DNA of 64,000 nt, taken from the NCBI GenBank assembly GCA_026724425.1, contig JAIUCV010000001.1, forward strand, positions 14,180,556 through 14,244,555. Reading direction: 5' to 3'. The stretch comes from Erythrophleum ivorense (Eukaryota; Streptophyta; Magnoliopsida; Fabales; Fabaceae). The position numbers were made by a program, and so were the translations under genes. Every line of letters begins with the position of its first letter. Position 1 is the first letter of the stretch. Below are positions 10,386-23,863 of the stretch, piece by piece. The notes under the pieces were generated by a model. That model made no database searches. It saw only the letters and a program-made list of their open reading frames with translations, and was not told the DNA's origin.

Positions 10386-11101
10386 TGTTAGTTGCAATTC
10401 ACAATCATGTTAGAAAAATTAATCCAAGTCATGCCCAAGAACACTATCCTTAAGAGTTATTCTGGCACAAGTGACAACTCCCCAGATTAAATGGACCCTT
10501 CCGGCAGAAATTTGCAGGGAAAGAAAATAACAGAGAATGAAAACTCAGAGAAAAAAGGAGGAGGAGAGAAGATAGATAGCTCAATGGCTCGATGTGTCTT
10601 GAACTACATCATGCACTGCCTTTTATAAGTTGAGGATGCAGACAAGAATGTTGGGCAATATTAAAAATGATTAATGGCAACTTAATTACAGTTTAATGAA
10701 ATCCATTTTGAATGTTGGAATTAAAAGTAAATAAAGGGAGATCTTTTCTGAACGTTAGGATTAAAACTGATTAAAGGAAAAATAAACAGGTAACTAAAGG
10801 CTTCAACGTCCAGTAATGTAAGGTCTTAAATTCAAAACTAATAAAAATAAGGTTTTTCCAATAAGCCTATTTATACAAAATATTTCTAACAAAAAATGCC
10901 TAATATCAGTCTAACTCGGGTGCAGGGGGGAAATCATAGATTTTTAACTGTGTTGGCTTGTTGTTGTGCCCACGAGCTTAGCCCATTCACTTGCCCAATA
11001 TCACATCTTGGTATATATACATTGAGGCTCTCTCTATTCTAGGTAATGTGGGACTCTCTTCTTTTGACACACACACATATATGTATTCCATACTTCCAAC
11101 A
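10386..11101 (-). repeat. Copia 3' LTR
   Basis: Pairs with 31509-32235. Shared landmarks include GAACACTATCCTTAAGAGTT-like text near 10439, GATAGATAGCTCAATGGCTC (about 10570) and a minus-strand TATA box, read as CCTTTTATAAG at 10619-10629. The inner edge at 11101 is followed by CCCCCACATGTG, whose complement is a GGGGG polypurine tract just upstream of the LTR in element orientation. Confidence 0.85.
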
Positions 11102-11800
11102 ATCCCCCACATGTGTCAAGAACATTTTCATTTGAGTTTCACACATGAATATAACTGTTTTGAAGTTGGTGTCTTTTGGCCTATGAAGCAAACTTAGACC
11201 AATAACACTTAGTACACAGAGTTGTAAGTGAAGATTAAAACTCCTATGAACCAACAACTCTTGATTGTATACTATAGGACTTATTAGTCAAATTATATCT
11301 TCGTAGTTCCTACTGTTAACGATGATTTTGCACTTTAAACAACTGTGTGCGTGCCTGGTATTTAATTAATGCTCTAAAGATTTTGCCATGATCTCATAGG
11401 AGTGGCCCCACTTCACATTCATATAGGTGATTCTATCAAGTATATCTGCAATGAATATACCTTCCATAAAGAATATGAAATCATTAAAAGTTTCACTCAG
11501 CCTCACCAACAATGCATTCTAGCACTTTCTTATACTACAAGAAAGGACTCAAATTTTAGTGCTAACAGAACTAACAAATTACTTGTTTTTACCCATATAA
11601 ACCTTTTTCATGGGATCTCCAATCACAGAGGTTGGGTTATCATCATTGTTAATTTCAGATTGGCTTAATTCCCATTCCCCTCAATGTGTTATCAATTTGT
11701 TTCTTCCACAGGGGCTTAGTCAATGAATTTGCCAGATTTACTTTTGACCTTACAAATTTGATTGAGATCACTCCATCTTTTAGTAGCTACCTTATAATAT
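11102..11800 (-). pseudogene. Copia 3' internal region with RNase H C-terminus
   Basis: At about 11660-11800 the minus strand encodes LLKDGVISIKFVRSKVNLAN followed by SLTKPL, the C-terminal end of a copia RNase H domain. The N-terminal half of that domain is at 19856-20027, on the far side of the CACTA insertion. The rest, to 11102, is the 3' untranslated part leading to the polypurine tract. ORFs on the plus strand here are shadows. Confidence 0.75.
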
Positions 11801-11803
11801 TAT

Positions 11804-14800
11804 CACTATAAGAAAAATGCCATATATCCACAGTTAATTTCCGTGGGTATAGCCTTACTTGACCTATACCCACGGTCTAAACTTTCGCCAAATTTGCTCT
11901 ACTTTTACCCATAGTTTTTTTTTACCTTGGGTATAACTTATACCCACAGTTTCATAAGATGTAGATATAAATTTATAACTTTTACCCACAGATGCTTTAT
12001 TGCCACTATAATTGATCATAATATCTTTATAAAACTTTTATCCACAGACATTTTACTGTCACTAATTCCTTTACCCATAATATTTTATTGTCACTAAAAC
12101 TTGTAACAACAATTTGAAGAAATTTATACTTATAGATATTTTATTGTCACTAAAACCTTTGCCCACAGTTGTTTTACTATTATTATCTATCGGTGTTTTA
12201 TTGTCACTAAAGCCTTTAGGATATAATTATATTATTTAACATTCTAAGCTAATCTTTCAATACATTGGTGCTCATTAAATTTACATTAAAAAAAGAAGTA
12301 AATATACAAGACATAATAAATTTTTAAATAACTAAAAATTCATTCCATTATATTGAAGAAATTTTAATAATAATCTTTATACAAAATAAGGAGTTCATCA
12401 ATCCTCTTTATACAAAATAAGGAGTTCATCAATCCACTTTAACATAATACTTTTCCAAATCACAAGATAGAAGAAACCAAAATGGACAATATATGTCAAG
12501 TCAATAGTTGAATAAACATATGCATAATGCTTTTAGCTTTGTAGAATAACTCATATCCTAAATGGCCCTTTGAATAAGCCTAAAACTTAGTCTTAATCTA
12601 CACATAGAACTCAATGATGTCAATGTACCCAAAAAAGAAAAAAAGAAGAGATTCCTAGAATTAAAAACTTAAAAAAACATGTTCATGCACAAAATCTAAC
12701 TGTTGGCTTGACATGCAACCTTGAAAATAAACCCAAAAAGAAAAGCACACTATCACTACTCATTAGGTAAGCATGCTTGGAGCTAAATATAAGAGTATGT
12801 ATCTATAAAAGGATAAATATGCTTCATATATCTGCTTTCAATTCAACAACCCCTTTCATATTTATGAAATTAAAATGTGGCTTATAATTAGAATCTAGTT
12901 GAAGCTCAATAATCACAATTCAACAACGGATTAAAGAGAAAGAGGACTACAGAATTATAACTTTATATAAACAACAAAGAGCATTTTAAAAGTTTCCAAA
13001 TGGTATTTAGGCTGATGAGTTCTCCTATCATCAAATGAATTTGAGAAAGCATACTATTCGCACCTTTGAGACTATATTTGATGTGCAAGAAATAAAGCTA
13101 ACGATGTATCAAAATTATACAACATGAAAAGACATGGGCATTGTATTGCTTACATAAACATTTGAGACAGGCAAATCACATTCACATGATGATCTATCAT
13201 TCTCTCTAATATCATGAAGTTGGCTAGACACATTAGCACTTCTGCTTACAATATTTTCCCACTAATGCTTGATAATTAGAAGCACATTGCATTCCCACAA
13301 ATTTTTTTAAGACAAAAATTAAATATAATTTTTAGATTTTTATTATCAAATTTCACACAAATGATTTTTTTTTTACACTACTTCTATACTCCTCTACTTA
13401 ATTATTTGCAATTTAAAGTTCTGCAGGTCTCTTAGTTCCAAACCCTCCAGGTAAGTCTGTGAAATTATAATATAAAGGATTTTTGCTAGTGTTGTCCAAT
13501 ATTTCTATATTCTGTATAATACATACCATACTGGAAGTCTTTCCAACAATTGGCCAAAATTTTTAGGTTCATAAAAATAAAAGTTGATGTTAATCTTCAT
13601 TTAGGTCTTATAGTTTCTAATTCAGTCATTCTTATATATAGTATTGGGAGAATTGATTATGGCATAGAGGTCCCTGATTTCCATATTAAGTGTATTCAAA
13701 GCCTAACTTGTAAATTTTGAAGACTTGCAATTTTTTCTCTTTTTTCCTAATTCAAAGCTATGGTTATTAATTAATATAATTATGTTCTTTGTTTTAGAGA
13801 GAAATTAAAAGGTAGTAAAATTTAAAATCAACAAGTGAACATTTAGATGTATATGATCAAATGAAGTACCACTTAAATTAATCAGTAGAAACTACAAATG
13901 GAGGCTGAAAAACGATTCTAATGAAGCAAGCAAAAGACTATATGAACAAATCTAAATATTCTATTACAGAAAGAGAGAATACAATTATCCTAGTTTCTTC
14001 AACTTTCAACAATATATGTATAAATATAAATATATTCTTTTGATGTTTACACCCAAATATTTATGTTCATAAAATTCCCTTTTATTTAATACCCATATGA
14101 TGATATTATAGAGTACAAAGTTATTTAAAGATAGCTATAGCTTCTGCTAGGAGATAACACTATGTTTAGGTAGCCATTTGGGAAAACCACGCTTCCTAAT
14201 GCCTCATCTATAAGTACCAATCACCTTTCAATCATAGCATAGGATATAATACTTGCAACAATGATCAATATTCATCTACTGGTTTGACCTCCCATTTGTG
14301 AATTCCATGGCCTTAGATTGTGGAACTAAAGGTGCATATGGACTACGAAGGGTGCAAAAAAAGAATTAGAAGAGCAATCTCCAAGCTAGATGGCAATATC
14401 CTCATTCTCTAATCTCTTAGTTATTTGTACTTTTTATTTATTCTTTCCTTTCCTTTTATATTGTACTGGTATGGATAGCTCAGAGATAAAGATGGATAAC
14501 CAGAAGGTGACAGTCATAAGGTATGTGGATAAGAGGCAAGTATTATGTAACACCACAATGACTTAACTCTAACTAATCTCCCTCTAGGTTTGATTCCATA
14601 TGATTTTCAAGAAAAATGACCAAAACCGTGGTATTTTACTACTTTAAGTCGGGCTTTAACCAGTCATATTTTGTCCCGTGGGTCCCATGAACCCATCATT
14701 CACATTTTCTACTCACTCAAACACCATTTATACAACTTGTACATAGCCTCAAACAACTCATAAACCACGGATGTGAAGCCAAAAACCAAAGAAATGCAAT

Positions 14801-17800
14801 TTCTCACATGAGCCTAAAAGTCAGATTTTTGGCTCTAACTTTGGAAAATCATAACTAATTCTAAAAAAATGAGAATCAAGTAAATCATAGCTCTCTAGAA
14901 ATCTTTGGATGTTAGATTCACACTAAAAATAACTCCCAACCACAATCGCAGCTTTGGGACCATGTTTGACATCGAAAAAGAGACAGAGGTCCAACTTTCC
15001 TTGGTACTGGTGCAACTTGCTGTCATGAACTTCAAAAATTTGTAACTAATTCTAAAAAAATCCAATATGGACAAACTATACCAATTTGGAAAGCTACAGA
15101 TGTTAACTAGAGGGAAAAAATAAGTTCAGATCAGTTTAGGAGTTCTTGGACCTCGAAAACTGATGGAATAGTAACGAAGGTCGGATAGCTTCCCTGATGC
15201 TGATACAGAACTTCAGAAAGTCGTTTCTCCCTCTATAGACCTCCAATCGAGATGGTTCTAGTTGGTATAGGTCACTGTGGATATCTAGTTTATGCTCATA
15301 AAATTTCATGACAATTGGACACCATTTGGTCCATGAATGACATGAATTCATTTTTAGACTAGTTGCACAATACCATGACCAAAACCATCAAAATTTCCAA
15401 ACTTCAATAGACTCTAAATATTACCCTCTTTAGCTTCTCAAGAAGCTCTCAATAAACTCTAGAGGCATGCCAAATTCCATATCAAGAAGAGCTCATCTAG
15501 TCATACTTTGACAGAGCTCACAAATATAATGATTTTGGCACCCAACATGGTTCAAAGTGGGTCCAAATGGCCTCCCACATGTTCTAGCATCTCTTGGGCA
15601 AGTTTGAAAATATAAACATAGCATATATGAATTGCCCAAGTGATCCAAGTCATCATACATGTCAAATTCACTATGCTACGGAACAAAATACACTATTACA
15701 TGTAAGCCACAAAAGGGCCAAATTTCACATTTTCATTGCTTTGACTCGCTCCACAGTTCATACATCACTTATACATATGTTTACACGTGCTCATATATTT
15801 ACAACTTAAAAATAATACGTGCATATTCATTTTGTCACCTCTTTACAACAAAAGATCCAAAAAACTACACCACTCCCTAAGCATGCTCAACTAGGCTCCT
15901 TGGTGTGCACTTGGTTCTCCTTGAGCTCCACCTAACATGTTAAGATGGGAAAAGAAAGGGGGTGAGATTCAGGGAATCTCAATAGCTCATACTCATTCAA
16001 GGAAGCAATCAAAGCATATAAACAATTCAAAGCATGTAAACCATTCACAAATAACACAACCCATGTTTTCCATGCCATGAATATCATATCATTGCCAAGA
16101 ATAAGCTCTAGGGACTTTCGGTCTAGCCTCACCCGAGCTTTGGGACTTTTGGGATTGGCCTCACCCTTGGTTTAGAGACTTTTGGCTCTACTTCACCCAT
16201 CTTAAGGGACTTTCGGCACCACCTCACCCAAGCAATTGTCACAATTCATATCATAAGCATATTGGTACCAATGCATCAAGGCAACATCAAATGACATGTC
16301 TCATCATACAAGCACATACTCAAGCATACAATGACTATTACACATCCAAGAATGCAACAAGAAAGATTGGAGAGCTACCTTATCGGTTAACACAAGCCTT
16401 CCCTTTCAATTTCTCTTCTTCCTTCTTGATTTCACACTCACAACTAGATGGAGTTGCTTCCTTTGAGCCTAAACACAATAAAGAGCATGGAATTACTCTC
16501 TTATAACTCAAATAAATACCCACCAAGCTAAGGCGCTCTTCATCGAAGCAAACCCCCACTACATATGTAAGAAATTAGGGATTCTCTCTCTAGAATTCCA
16601 CTCACTCTCCTTCCTCTCTCAAGCTCTCAAAAGGAAAGCAAAGAAGAAGAAGTGAAGATACATGAGTTCTAGCCTTCTTCAAGAGTGGTTTTCCACTTTC
16701 TCTCTTTTGAACCAAACCCAAATCAACTACCAAAACCATAGAAAGAGAGGGCAAAGAGAGAAGAATAACATGCTAAGAAGAAAAGCTATAGAAATCTCAA
16801 ACTTGCTTACCTTTTTGCTTGTTCTCCTTCCTTCTCTAGGTTTCTCTCTCTCTTTACAGCTCTTTTCTCCCTTTTGGTCAAAGCTTAGGTCAATTTACAG
16901 AGAAAGAATGAATCTAGACACTTTAAGAAGTCAAATTCTCTTTTTTCATGCTTTTTTGGACTAACCCTCGCTATAGCGAAGAATAACCCTCGTTACGACG
17001 AGCACGTATCAGTCCCAGACCCCTGCTTTCGCTATGGCGCGCTACGACGAGCAACTCCCTAGTTTTTGTATGGGATGCCCGCACTCGCTATAGCTAGAAG
17101 CATTTTTGTTATAGCGAGAAGGCACTCTCACTATAGCTAGGGCATTTCTCGCTATAGCGAACAGGTACATTCACTATAGCTAGGCTATAGCTAGCAGACT
17201 TAGAAAATTTTTAGCTTTCGAAAATTTTCAGCTTTCTCTTATTTTTTTTTCTTTTTTTTTTCTTTTCTTTTCTTTTTCCCAGTTGTTACATATTAAACAT
17301 GGTGAGAAGAACACAAAGGAAGGTAAAGCATTGGCCATTTCCAATTGACAATGAATACTATCCATATGCCTCTTAGTACTTGGATCAATCTACCTTTACT
17401 TTTTCCTATAACTATTACATGTATGGTAATAATAAGAGCATTCATGGTTATTTTTTCCTTTAAATGATTGATAAAATCATAATTAAATTTGGAATAAAAA
17501 AAGTATAAGATGCCTACCATATGCCATCACATGCCAACACTATAAATTCATCATCATCACAAAGCTTAACCTATAAAATGTCAATGACAAAAACAATGTA
17601 GGAGTCATAACAAATGAATACTAAGAGGAAAATACTTGAACAAGTAGCCAAAAACTTAAAAGAGAAAACTTACAGTATTTATATCTAGATTGGTAATCAC
17701 AATTTGTTTTTCAACAAGCAGAAATGTATTCTATTAAAGAAAATTAATCCTACAAAGAGGGTGGAGACAACTTGTTAGAGACAAAAGGTTGAGACAAGGT

Positions 17801-19855
17801 GATTGGACCATTAGGATAATTGGAGGAATTGGTGAGAGAAAGGGACATATGTCACCCATGGTTTTTGATGTCACTTGTTTTTTTTTCCATTGCCACTAGT
17901 TTTCTTGGATACTTGTTTATTCTCATTTTTCATGTTTATTGTGGTTCATAAAATATTAACAATGCATTGGGATTTATGAAATAGAAAATAGCCCAATGAG
18001 CCTTGGTCACCACACCATAGTTGGCACTGCTAGAAGCATCGAAAGGCAGAGAACTAAGCTTACTACAATAAACACAACCTACCAGCTAGCAACCACTTCC
18101 TATACTCTTGTTTTTTGTTTCCTAGTTTAATCTGCTTAATTTTTTTTTGAGTGAATGTAGCAAAAGAAAAATAATGATACCATCAAAGCATCACTTGACT
18201 TACCACATCCTCTAACAAAGTAGCTATTTGGCTCAATTAGTAATATATGAATGATACCCATAGTTGCCTTGACAATAAAATTATGGCTTTAGCTTATATA
18301 AAATGCATATATGGACATACATACTAGAACTAGCAGCTTCATCTGCATAAACTATTCATTGATTAATTTATATAAATTAAGACCTAACCCTTTCTCATAT
18401 GACCAAAGCATTGACAACCATATAAATATACACATCAAACTCAGAAGATTCTTATAATAGTCATACTCATCCAATTTAAATCTCATTTTTCTTCTTTTAC
18501 TAACGGCACTAAACTAAACAACTCAACAATAAAACACAAGGAATCTACACAATTTGACATCTGAAAATGGTCTTTAAACACAAATTAATGTTCTATTTTC
18601 ATTGAGTTTCTAGAGTTATTATTTTTATATTGTCAAAAACTAGGCTCTGCATCTTTTATATAATAATTGAGTATATATATATATATTATGGACCATACAC
18701 AGACACACAAATGAAGCAAAATGGAACTCTAACTAGGATGAATGCATTGAAACATTTGTAGGGTTGTTAGGAATCAAAGGAAAGTGGCTTAAATCAAGAA
18801 GCAACCCTTCAATTAATTAATAATGTGAATATGGCCTCCTAATGCATTGTTAAGAAAATGAAAGCAAAAACCATGGCTAGCAAGTGTTAATGAATGCCTA
18901 CTCAAAATTATGACTTCTAAATTTGATTCATGTTGACTAACCTGCAAAGTAGGATGAACTGGGGGCTACTAGTCAGAGAAGATTTAGATTGTGTAATTTT
19001 GTATAGAAAACCTATTTTGTAGAGGGTGGACTTGGAAAACTATTTGGAGGAAGAAATTTCCAGATCAAGCATATTATAAGTTGGACATAGCCATGAAATT
19101 TAATAATTGCTGCAGCAGTCTAACTGGAATCAAAATTTATATTTATATAATATATTGTTGTTACTATATATTTCTATCAGTTCACATCATTTGATCATTT
19201 GATTAAATTTTGCAACCCCCATCCATAATACCAAAACCCTTTAAATCGAACAAAACCTAGCCATATAAACCTAGATATCTAACAAATAAAATTGAAACAA
19301 CCTTTATGGTTTAGTTGGATTTGATATTACAAACAAAAATTATGATATCACAAAAACATACTAGAGGAATGAGATGAAAATATACAAATCAATAGAACAT
19401 CACTGAAAAATAACATTTCTGGGAAGCAAAATAGAGGCAAATTGTACCTGTGATAGGAGAAGTGAAGAGAACACTATCGGCTACCAAAACCCTTAAATGT
19501 TAAGCAGAGATTTGGGAACAAGGATGAAAAATTGCTCTGCTTTCTCCTCCTCACTTGCTTGCCATGATGGCCCCTTCTCCACCCTTTCAAACATGTGTAA
19601 AATCAGTAGGTGAGGAAAATTTTAAGATAGCATGAAATTTTTGGTGCCATTTGGAGGGAACATGGGTGGAAAGTGAAATTTTGAGCTTTTTAACCTACAA
19701 GAATGGTTATGGGCGAAATAATTTTTAGTTAGACTTTTACCCACACTTCTAGTCATAAGTAGAGGTCATCTTATCTGTACCTACTTATTTTTACCTACAG
19801 GTTTTTTGTCTGTCATTACAAGTGACTATGGGAATATGGCAATTTTTTTGTAGTG
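11804..19855. mobile_element. CACTA (En/Spm) DNA transposon 1, non-autonomous
   Basis: Starts CACTATAAGAAAAATGCCAT and ends GGCAATTTTTTTGTAGTG; the ends are imperfect inverted repeats of about two dozen bases (CACTA.AA.AAAA.TGCCATAT). The 3-bp target duplication TAT lies at 11801-11803 and 19856-19858. Subterminal repeats such as TACCCACAG and TTTTATTGTCACTAAA crowd the first 400 bp and the last 170 bp. No transposase reading frame is seen, so it depends on another element. It split the copia RNase H gene and was later hit by solo LTR B (14546-17290). Without that LTR it is about 5.3 kb. Confidence 0.85.
14546..17290 (-). mobile_element. Solo LTR of Tekay-like family, copy B
   Basis: Reads TGTAACACCACAATGAC at the left and CCCAGTTGTTACA at the right, so it lies in reverse orientation. 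Perfect 5-bp target duplication TATTA (14541-14545, 17291-17295). Length 2745 bp, with no internal region. The palindrome cluster typical of this family is at about 16965-17200 (first perfect TCGCTATAGCGA at 16968-16979), and the CTCACC/GGGACTTT minisatellite is at about 16100-16230. It is nested in CACTA 1 and is therefore younger than that element. A block homologous to copy A (for example AGGTCACTGTGGATATCTAG near 15270) confirms the family. Confidence 0.92.
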
Positions 19856-20288
19856 TATGTCTTAATTGAATGTATCTATTTTTGCCATTAAAAGTCTTAT
19901 TTTTAGCTGTAGCTATCACCGATTGGCTATCACAATGTAAAGACACTGATGGTGTTGGTTTTTCTCCTAATGGAATATTTGCTAAGAAGTTTTTCAACCA
20001 CTCGATTTCTGTACCAGCTAGGTCCATAGCAATAAACTTTTAATCCCTTGAGAATTTTGTAATAATACTTTGTTTAACTGATCTCCAAGACACTGCACCA
20101 CCACCAAGAGTGAATATATAGCTACCAGTGGATTTAATCTTATCTGAATTTGAGATCTAGTTAGCATCATTATATCCTTCTAATATAGTGAAAAATCTAC
20201 TATAAAATATATCATAGTTCATGGTACCTCTCAAATATCTCATCAATCTAACCAAAGCCATCCAATGTGTAGTGCCTGGATAGTGAGT
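19856..20288 (-). pseudogene. Copia RT C-terminus and RNase H N-terminus
   Basis: The minus strand shows RT end sequence YTHYPGTTHWMALVRLMRYL (about 20280-20220) and EGYNDAN (about 20160). A second open segment at 19856-20027 gives IEWLKNFLANIPLG and SLHCDSQSVIATAKN, the core of a copia RNase H. It is cut at one end by CACTA 1 (19855) and at the other by solo LTR C (20294). Stops separate the segments. Confidence 0.8.
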
Positions 20289-20293
20289 ATATC

Positions 20294-23200
20294 TGTAATG
20301 AACGTAATTTTCATAAAATGATAAAACGAGCCGTATAAAAGTAAGCCCTCTAAAATGAGCTAGATAATATCCCAAAAATTTTTGGTAGAGTCCTAAGCTC
20401 CTAAAAATGATAATTCCAAACTCAGACGGAAAGAAAAATGAAGCTAGGATGGTGAAACAATTTGTGACGAAAACTGACAAAATGTAATAGCATTTTCATA
20501 AATAAGTGAAAATTTTGAGAAAACACATAGGAGGGCTTTCTAAATAGGAAATTTGAGTTTCCCAAGGTTCTTAGAAGCCCCAAAAATCATAGGAAGCCCC
20601 AAGACTGATAAAACCCTTCCAGTGTATGTTTTCCAATGGCAGTGAACTTGAATTTTGACGGATTTGTTTGGTAAGATTTTAGTTCCAAATAGAGCGATTC
20701 TAAAAGAATTTTATTAAATTGGGAACCTAAATTTTATAATAGAAAAGATGGTTCTCAAAAAAGAGCTAAAACAAAGCCTAAACAAAATTGCTATTACAGA
20801 AGGATTAAATTAGAATTTTAGAAAAAGTAAGTTTCTTGAATGTTCCATAAGCTTCTTGTCTCTTTTCCCCCTCATATAGCACAACCCTCTCTACCCAAAA
20901 TACTGAAAAAAATAATCTCTCTCTTAGGCACACAAGAGAAGGAGAGAAAGGAGGAAGAAAGTCAAGGAAAGGTAGCCAATTTCAAGGAATTTCATGCTTC
21001 TTCTTTTTCTTCCAATTTTGTTCTCCTCCCTTCAAGCTTTTTTTTTCATGGTTTTATTAAATGGTTTTGGTTCTGTTTTGAGTCCAAAATAAGGGGGGAT
21101 AATTCAAAATTCTTGAAGAGAAGCAAATCAAGGAGAAAGGCTCTTGAAAGTAAGCTTGAATCCAAGATAATTTCTTGTTTTGGTTGCTTCTTTCTCTTGC
21201 TCCTTCCTTGTGTGTATTTCGGCCTAAACTAGAACCATATGGGGGAGGGATTTTCTATCCAAAAATAAGAGAGGAACTAGGGTTTTAGACCATGAGGAAG
21301 AGGAATATGGCAAGAAATTGCAAGAAAAACCTATGGAAAACAAGATAGAAAAGTGTAGGCTTCTTTAAGGTTTTAGAAAATTTGATTTTGTGTGAGTAAT
21401 TACTTGGCTATTTGAGTGTTTCCTTGAGCTCCTAAGACCTCTAGAAACTCTCCCAGGTGGCTCTCCTATCAAGAAAAAATCAAGAATTCCATGAACCTCC
21501 ATTATGGTGCATATTTTAGCTAAGCTAGGTTCATCAGGCTAAGGGATGTTTTAATTTGTTCTATCCTTGGTTTGATACTTTATATGATGTTAGAAGATGG
21601 GAGAAACCATTGAAAAAAATTTAAGAGCCATGGATCGAAATATGGGAGAATGGTGTCCACAATGGTACTTTATGTAACAACTTAATTCTAAGCTTGTGTA
21701 AATGATTGTGTAAGGGATCCAAGGACTTTGAATGAGGCCAAGAGGCCTAGAAATGGAAAGAGATAGGAGCCTAGAGTTTGAATTGTAAAGTTGTTTCAAT
21801 AGGCCATTTATGGAACCACTATGCCAATTATGGGACTAAGTGTGTGTTCAAGAGTGAGTTTAATGTCTTGACTTACTTCAAGTGTGTAATTATGTGTTGT
21901 TTATGGTGTTTAGGCTAAGAGAACACCAACCCACCTTGGTGCCCTTGTGAGGCCGAAAAGAGGGAGGAATAAGACAAAGGAATGCTTGCAAAATTCAAGG
22001 TAGCTCTCTACTTCATTCTCCTTGCATTCTTAAGTGTATATGTATGTCATTGTATGCTTGTATATGTTCTTGTGACTTGATGATATGCCACTTGATGCCT
22101 TGACATTACATTGGTAACAATGTGTTTTCTTGAGTGGCTTTGGTTGTGGAAATGGCTCATAAGGTTGAGGTGATGCCAAAAGTCCCTTAATAAAGGTGAG
22201 GAGATGCCAAAAGTCTCTAGGAAAAGAGTGAGACAAATCCAAAAGTCCTAAAAATGGGGTGAGGCAAGACCAAAAGTCCCTAGAGTATGTTCTTGGCTTG
22301 AATGTGAATAAGTGGCATAGAAATTGTGACCTTGCATACTTTATGGTTGTTAGACCTTCCATACATATGCTTTGATGTGTATATGCCATGAATGTGTGTG
22401 TGAGCTATTGAGATTATAGGAATCTAACTCCCCTTCCCTCCATTATCTTGAAATGCCTAGGTGATGTTCAAAAAGTAAGGAGTGCAAGCCAAAGACCTTG
22501 AGAGATTGTATTTTGTCCATTATGTAACCTTATTTGTAGTTAGATGTCAAAGTAAGCTTGTACATATTATTTTTGTGATGTGAGACTATGAACAAATGTA
22601 AAATGATGTATAGATATTATGTAGACTATATGTGACCTTAAATCAATGTAAATGTGGATTTTGGGTAGTTGAATGCTTACTTGAAACATGTATTCTTGGA
22701 TGTGGGATAGCTAATCTAAGATGTATAGGGTTTGGGACCACTTGGGCAGCTCACACAAGTCATATTCATGCTTTTAAACTTGTCCAAGAGGTACTAAACA
22801 CTAAAGAAGGCCAATTGGACAAATTTGATATCTCATATGGAGCAAAAATGGTCATTTTGGTGAGCTATACCACTTTTTATGTAAATGAGCTCTTCTTGAT
22901 CTGAGCTTTGGTATGCATCTAGAGCTTGTTGAGATATTTTTAGGAAGTTAAAGTGGGTAATATTTGGAGGTCTACAGAATATTTGATGAATTTTTTAAAT
23001 TGATTTTTTTTTGTTTTTGGTCAGTGTACTGTTCATCTGGTCCAAAATTTGTTCTGTATCAATCATAGGGCAAATGATGTCCAATTGCCATGAAATTTTA
23101 CAGGAAGAAACTAGACCTTCCAATGACTTGTACCAACTAGAAGCACCTCATTTGGATGTCTAAAGAGAGAGATATGAATTTTTGAATTTTTTGTCTAGTA

Positions 23201-23858
23201 CCAGGTGCCCAATTAGACCCATGTTACTGTTTGATTGATTTTCTGGGTCTAAATGCTCTTGGATTGGTATGGAAATATTTTTTCCTCTAGTTAACATTTT
23301 TAGCTTTCCATATTGGTATCATTTGTATGGATTAGAATTTTGTGAAATTAATTGAATACTTTTGAAGTTTATGACAGTAAACTGTATCAGTACCAAGTGC
23401 CAGTCAAACCTTTGTGGATAATTCTACTGTCAAATGTGGCCCAAATGAAGTTTTCATGGCTAGGACTTACTTTTATGTAAAATAGACATCCAGAGCTTTC
23501 CAGAAAGCTATGGTTTGTATAGTTTCGATTTATCTACATTTAGTTATGATTTTTCAAAGTTGTCCCTAAAATCTGTCATTGTACAGCCATGATGAATAAG
23601 GAAAATTTTGGGGGTTTTGACCCTTGATCTGTGGTTTATGCTAAGTTTTGAGAATGTTATGATTTGTATGAATGGAAAATAATTAGAGAATGTTGTTGAT
23701 GTGTTCATGGGGTCCCAAAAATGCGAAATGAAAATTTTATTTGCTACGCAACGCAATTTAATCCATTATTTTAATGTATTTTCTTGGGATTTCTTTGATG
23801 AATTGTATAATCCCACTTGCAAGAAGGGGATAAATGTTAGAAATAATATGGTATTACA
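20294..23858 (+). mobile_element. Solo LTR of Tekay-like family, copy C
   Basis: Starts TGTAATGAACGTAATTTTC and ends AATATGGTATTACA; 3565 bp. Perfect 5-bp target duplication ATATC at 20289-20293 and 23859-23863, inside the copia RT gene. Interior blocks align with copy A (for example GGATGTC/GATGTCCAATTGCCATGA near 23080 and the CCAAAAGTCCC minisatellite at 22160-22290). Its first few hundred bases lack the CTATAG palindrome cluster of copies A, B and D, so it represents a diverged subfamily. ORFs inside it, such as 20840-21232, are incidental. Confidence 0.9.
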
Positions 23859-23863
23859 ATATC

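Noticed and set aside
20840..21232. 130-codon ORF with a hydrophobic C-terminus
   Set aside because: It is inside solo LTR C, and the homologous stretch in LTR A (about 6180-6460) does not keep the frame.
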